Assembly: GCA_014529385.2 (NCBI GenBank) | Contig: CM043944.1 | Coordinates: 179,670,240 to 179,712,739, forward strand | Direction of reading: 5' to 3' | Source of the DNA: Adiantum capillus-veneris | Taxonomy: Eukaryota; Streptophyta; Polypodiopsida; Polypodiales; Pteridaceae | DNA: 42,500 bases | In this document: positions 40,986 through 42,500 of the stretch, one piece after another | How the letters are laid out: every line of letters begins with the position of its first letter | Numbering within the stretch: position 1 is the stretch's first letter | Translations under genes and position numbers: made by a program | Notes under the pieces: model-generated | Told to the model about the DNA's origin: nothing | The model's database searches: none | The model's input: only the letters and a program-made list of their open reading frames with translations

Positions 40986-41657
40986 ATGTATGGCAAAACC
41001 TTGTTTCGCATGACCCATCAATTCTGGTTGGATTGTAGAGACTTCCAGCCACTGCCTTTGCAGATCCATCACATCACTTCTTGTTTGGAGAGCTCTGGCA
41101 CTACTTGTTTCTATAGCAGGGGTGGAGTTTGGCTTTCTTATGTGGGGAGTAGTCTAATGGTTGATGCATTGTCGTGGCAGACATTGGTTTTTGAGGGTGC
41201 TCTCACATATCAGATTTTGTTTTTTGAGGGTGCTGCCACATATCAGATTTTTATGCTGATAGCCTTAGGGTATCTCATAATTACCTTGAGCATGATACAC
41301 AGTGGGGATGCGCAGGATGATGATTCTGTGTTCCGATATGAGGTGTTTTGCATGCTAGTTGCCATTACATTATGGAACGTGTGGCAAGCTTGTTGTCCCG
41401 ACGTTCTTAGTGCTACACCGTCTTTTATTGTGTACATTCTGGTGGAGGAAGCCGGGGAAGGCAGGCTTGTTTTTATCAACGAAGGGCTCACTCCCAAATG
41501 TTTTCCAGGTTTGTCAGGGGTCACATTCAGTGGCATTACTCCCCACCACAGTGGTTCATCCTACGCACTCTCATACTGCAGCTTGAGGAGTTGCCTTTGG
41601 TGGATTCTTCCACATCCACCTTTGGTTTTTTTCTGTCCTAAAGATCCTACGAGATAG
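40986..41657 (+). CDS. Hypothetical 223-codon ORF, right-arm copy
   Basis: Mirror of 227-898, with an identical predicted protein. Unrecognised; possibly a captured gene fragment or a chance ORF. Confidence 0.3.
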   Translation: MYGKTLFRMTHQFWLDCRDFQPLPLQIHHITSCLESSGTTCFYSRGGVWLSYVGSSLMVDALSWQTLVFEGALTYQILFFEGAATYQIFMLIALGYLIITLSMIHSGDAQDDDSVFRYEVFCMLVAITLWNVWQACCPDVLSATPSFIVYILVEEAGEGRLVFINEGLTPKCFPGLSGVTFSGITPHHSGSSYALSYCSLRSCLWWILPHPPLVFFCPKDPTR

Positions 41658-42231
41658 GCTATATCTAGCATCTCGAGGGTTTTTTTGTACTCAGTTTTAT
41701 AGAGATGCTTTCCACTAGCGGTCTCTTATGTACACAGAATACAGCCTTGGGCTCTACATTCTCGTCCTTGAGCTCTCGAATTTGAGCTTGAAGACGATCC
41801 ATCGGATCCACACGTGGGGTGGGCACGAAGAGTCGCGTTCGTTTGATTGGGGAGATAGATCCGCAGCGTTGCATCGTTGCTTGAAGAAGAAGCCCCCTGT
41901 CTGATTTGTAGGTTTGAGTAGGTCGGATTCCCTGCCTACTACTTGCACCGTGGGAAGGGACTCCTGTTTGTTTGGTGAACAGGGTGTAATTTTTCGATTA
42001 AGCTGCGGTTGAAGTTGAAGCCAAAGTTTGCAACGAGCTGAAGTCGGGTTGGAGCCGAGGTTTGAGCAGCCGCGAGCTAGGGGGCTAGAGGCGAGTTTGG
42101 GTATGGATTGGAAGAAGATGGGGAAGGGGCGAAGCTTGGGTGTAGGGGGCTCTCCCCCAGGGCTTCCCCTCGCCCTTGGGAGGCCGACTAGGAGCAAAAG
42201 AAAGAGTCGGGGCGCTTGTTGTTAGGGTTGC

Positions 42232-42235
<4 letters not shown>

Positions 42236-42309
<74 letters not shown>
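42236..42309 (+). repeat. GA microsatellite
   Basis: Uninterrupted (GA)n of about 74 bases. Confidence 0.97.
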
Positions 42310-42315
<6 letters not shown>

Positions 42316-42401
42316 ACCTTGGAACATTCATATGTAGCAAAAGTACTCATCAAAATTCGCAAGGATCACCAGTGACAACGAAGGATGTGGCCCGAAGTGT
42401 C

Positions 42402-42471
<70 letters not shown>

Positions 42472-42500
42472 ACCTTGGAACATTCATATGTAGAAAAAGT
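42309..42500 (+). repeat. 156-base repeat unit containing a (TG)n(GA)n tract
   Basis: ATTGCTAACCTTGGAACATT and the following bases at 42309 recur at 42465, each directly after a GA run. The unit contains a composite TG (about 42403-42434) and GA (to 42465) microsatellite. The second copy is cut by the window end. Confidence 0.9.

Larger units (their letters stand above)
23466..41882 (-). repeat. Right arm of the giant inverted repeat
   Basis: Reverse complement of 1-18425, co-linear throughout. Differences are scattered. For example, there are 5 amino-acid changes in the 448-codon ORF of element A and 5 in the 219-codon RT block of element D. There is also a TCA to TAA nonsense change in A gag, a GA tract of 57 instead of 71 bases, and one base fewer in a homopolymer near the outer edge. 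All elements run on the - strand here, toward the loop. Confidence 0.97.
41883..42500. other. Sequence outside the visible left arm, unpaired in the window
   Basis: The partner would lie before base 1, so whether the inverted repeat continues here is unknown. On the - strand a Pro/Ser-rich frame (42197-41754) enters the arm; no family recognised. It may be the leader and gag start of element C. The outer part is microsatellite. Confidence 0.4.

Noticed and set aside
1-41882. Inverted repeat as a missed-adapter (hairpin) long-read artefact
   Set aside because: Such artefacts give nearly zero loop and no real divergence. Here the loop is 5 kb, asymmetric and carries matching transposon ends, and the arms differ by substitutions, a GA-tract length change and a nonsense change. 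A haplotype misjoin is still possible and is left open.

Overview
The window is plant nuclear DNA made almost entirely of transposable elements. It has Ty3/gypsy LTR retrotransposons, chromodomain-type integrases, primer-binding sites complementary to plant initiator tRNA-Met (TGGTATCAGAGC), a hAT DNA transposon and GA/TG microsatellites. I see no host gene I can name, no rRNA or tRNA gene and no CRISPR. The species cannot be told from the sequence.

The dominant structure is a very large inverted repeat. Bases 1-18425 recur in reverse complement at 23466-41882, around a 5,040-base loop (18426-23465). The arms are co-linear over their whole visible length. They differ by scattered substitutions (about 1% or less in the stretches compared by eye) and a few small indels. 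The left arm is cut by the window edge, so its true outer end is not visible. 41883-42500 is sequence whose partner, if any, lies before base 1.

From the outside inward each arm carries: an unrecognised segment (1-931); element B, a short non-autonomous LTR element (937-10601, 5-bp target duplication TTGAC) whose 5' LTR was split by element A; element A (1167-8062), a gag-protease element with no RT or integrase but a long intact ORF of unknown function, and with a solo B-type LTR inserted in each of its own two LTRs; element C (to about 14640), a decayed Ty3 pol with a chromodomain-like tail and 3' LTR; an unrecognised spacer; and the 5' LTR, gag, protease and RT of element D, a chromovirus.

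The loop is not random spacer. On the + strand D continues through RNase H and integrase to an 8-bp target duplication (GTTTGCTC) and the left end of a hAT transposon (TIR CAGAGTTACC). On the - strand lie the right part of the same hAT with the other TIR and the other copy of the duplication, then the rest of D integrase, its chromodomain, a D-type LTR and a third A-type LTR. The window therefore reads as two copies of one locus fused tail to tail near 19567/19568. Each has lost a different part, and the hAT insertion sits at the rearrangement. The 23466 junction joins RNase H in frame to hAT transposase, giving a 408-codon chimeric ORF.

Relative order is readable. The two LTRs of element A differ by about 5%, while the two arms differ by about 1% or less, so the nesting predates the inverted duplication. 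All LTR promoters point toward the loop from both sides, so read-through RNA would fold into a very long hairpin. Whether the locus is a real chromosomal palindrome or a haplotype or assembly misjoin must be settled with spanning reads.
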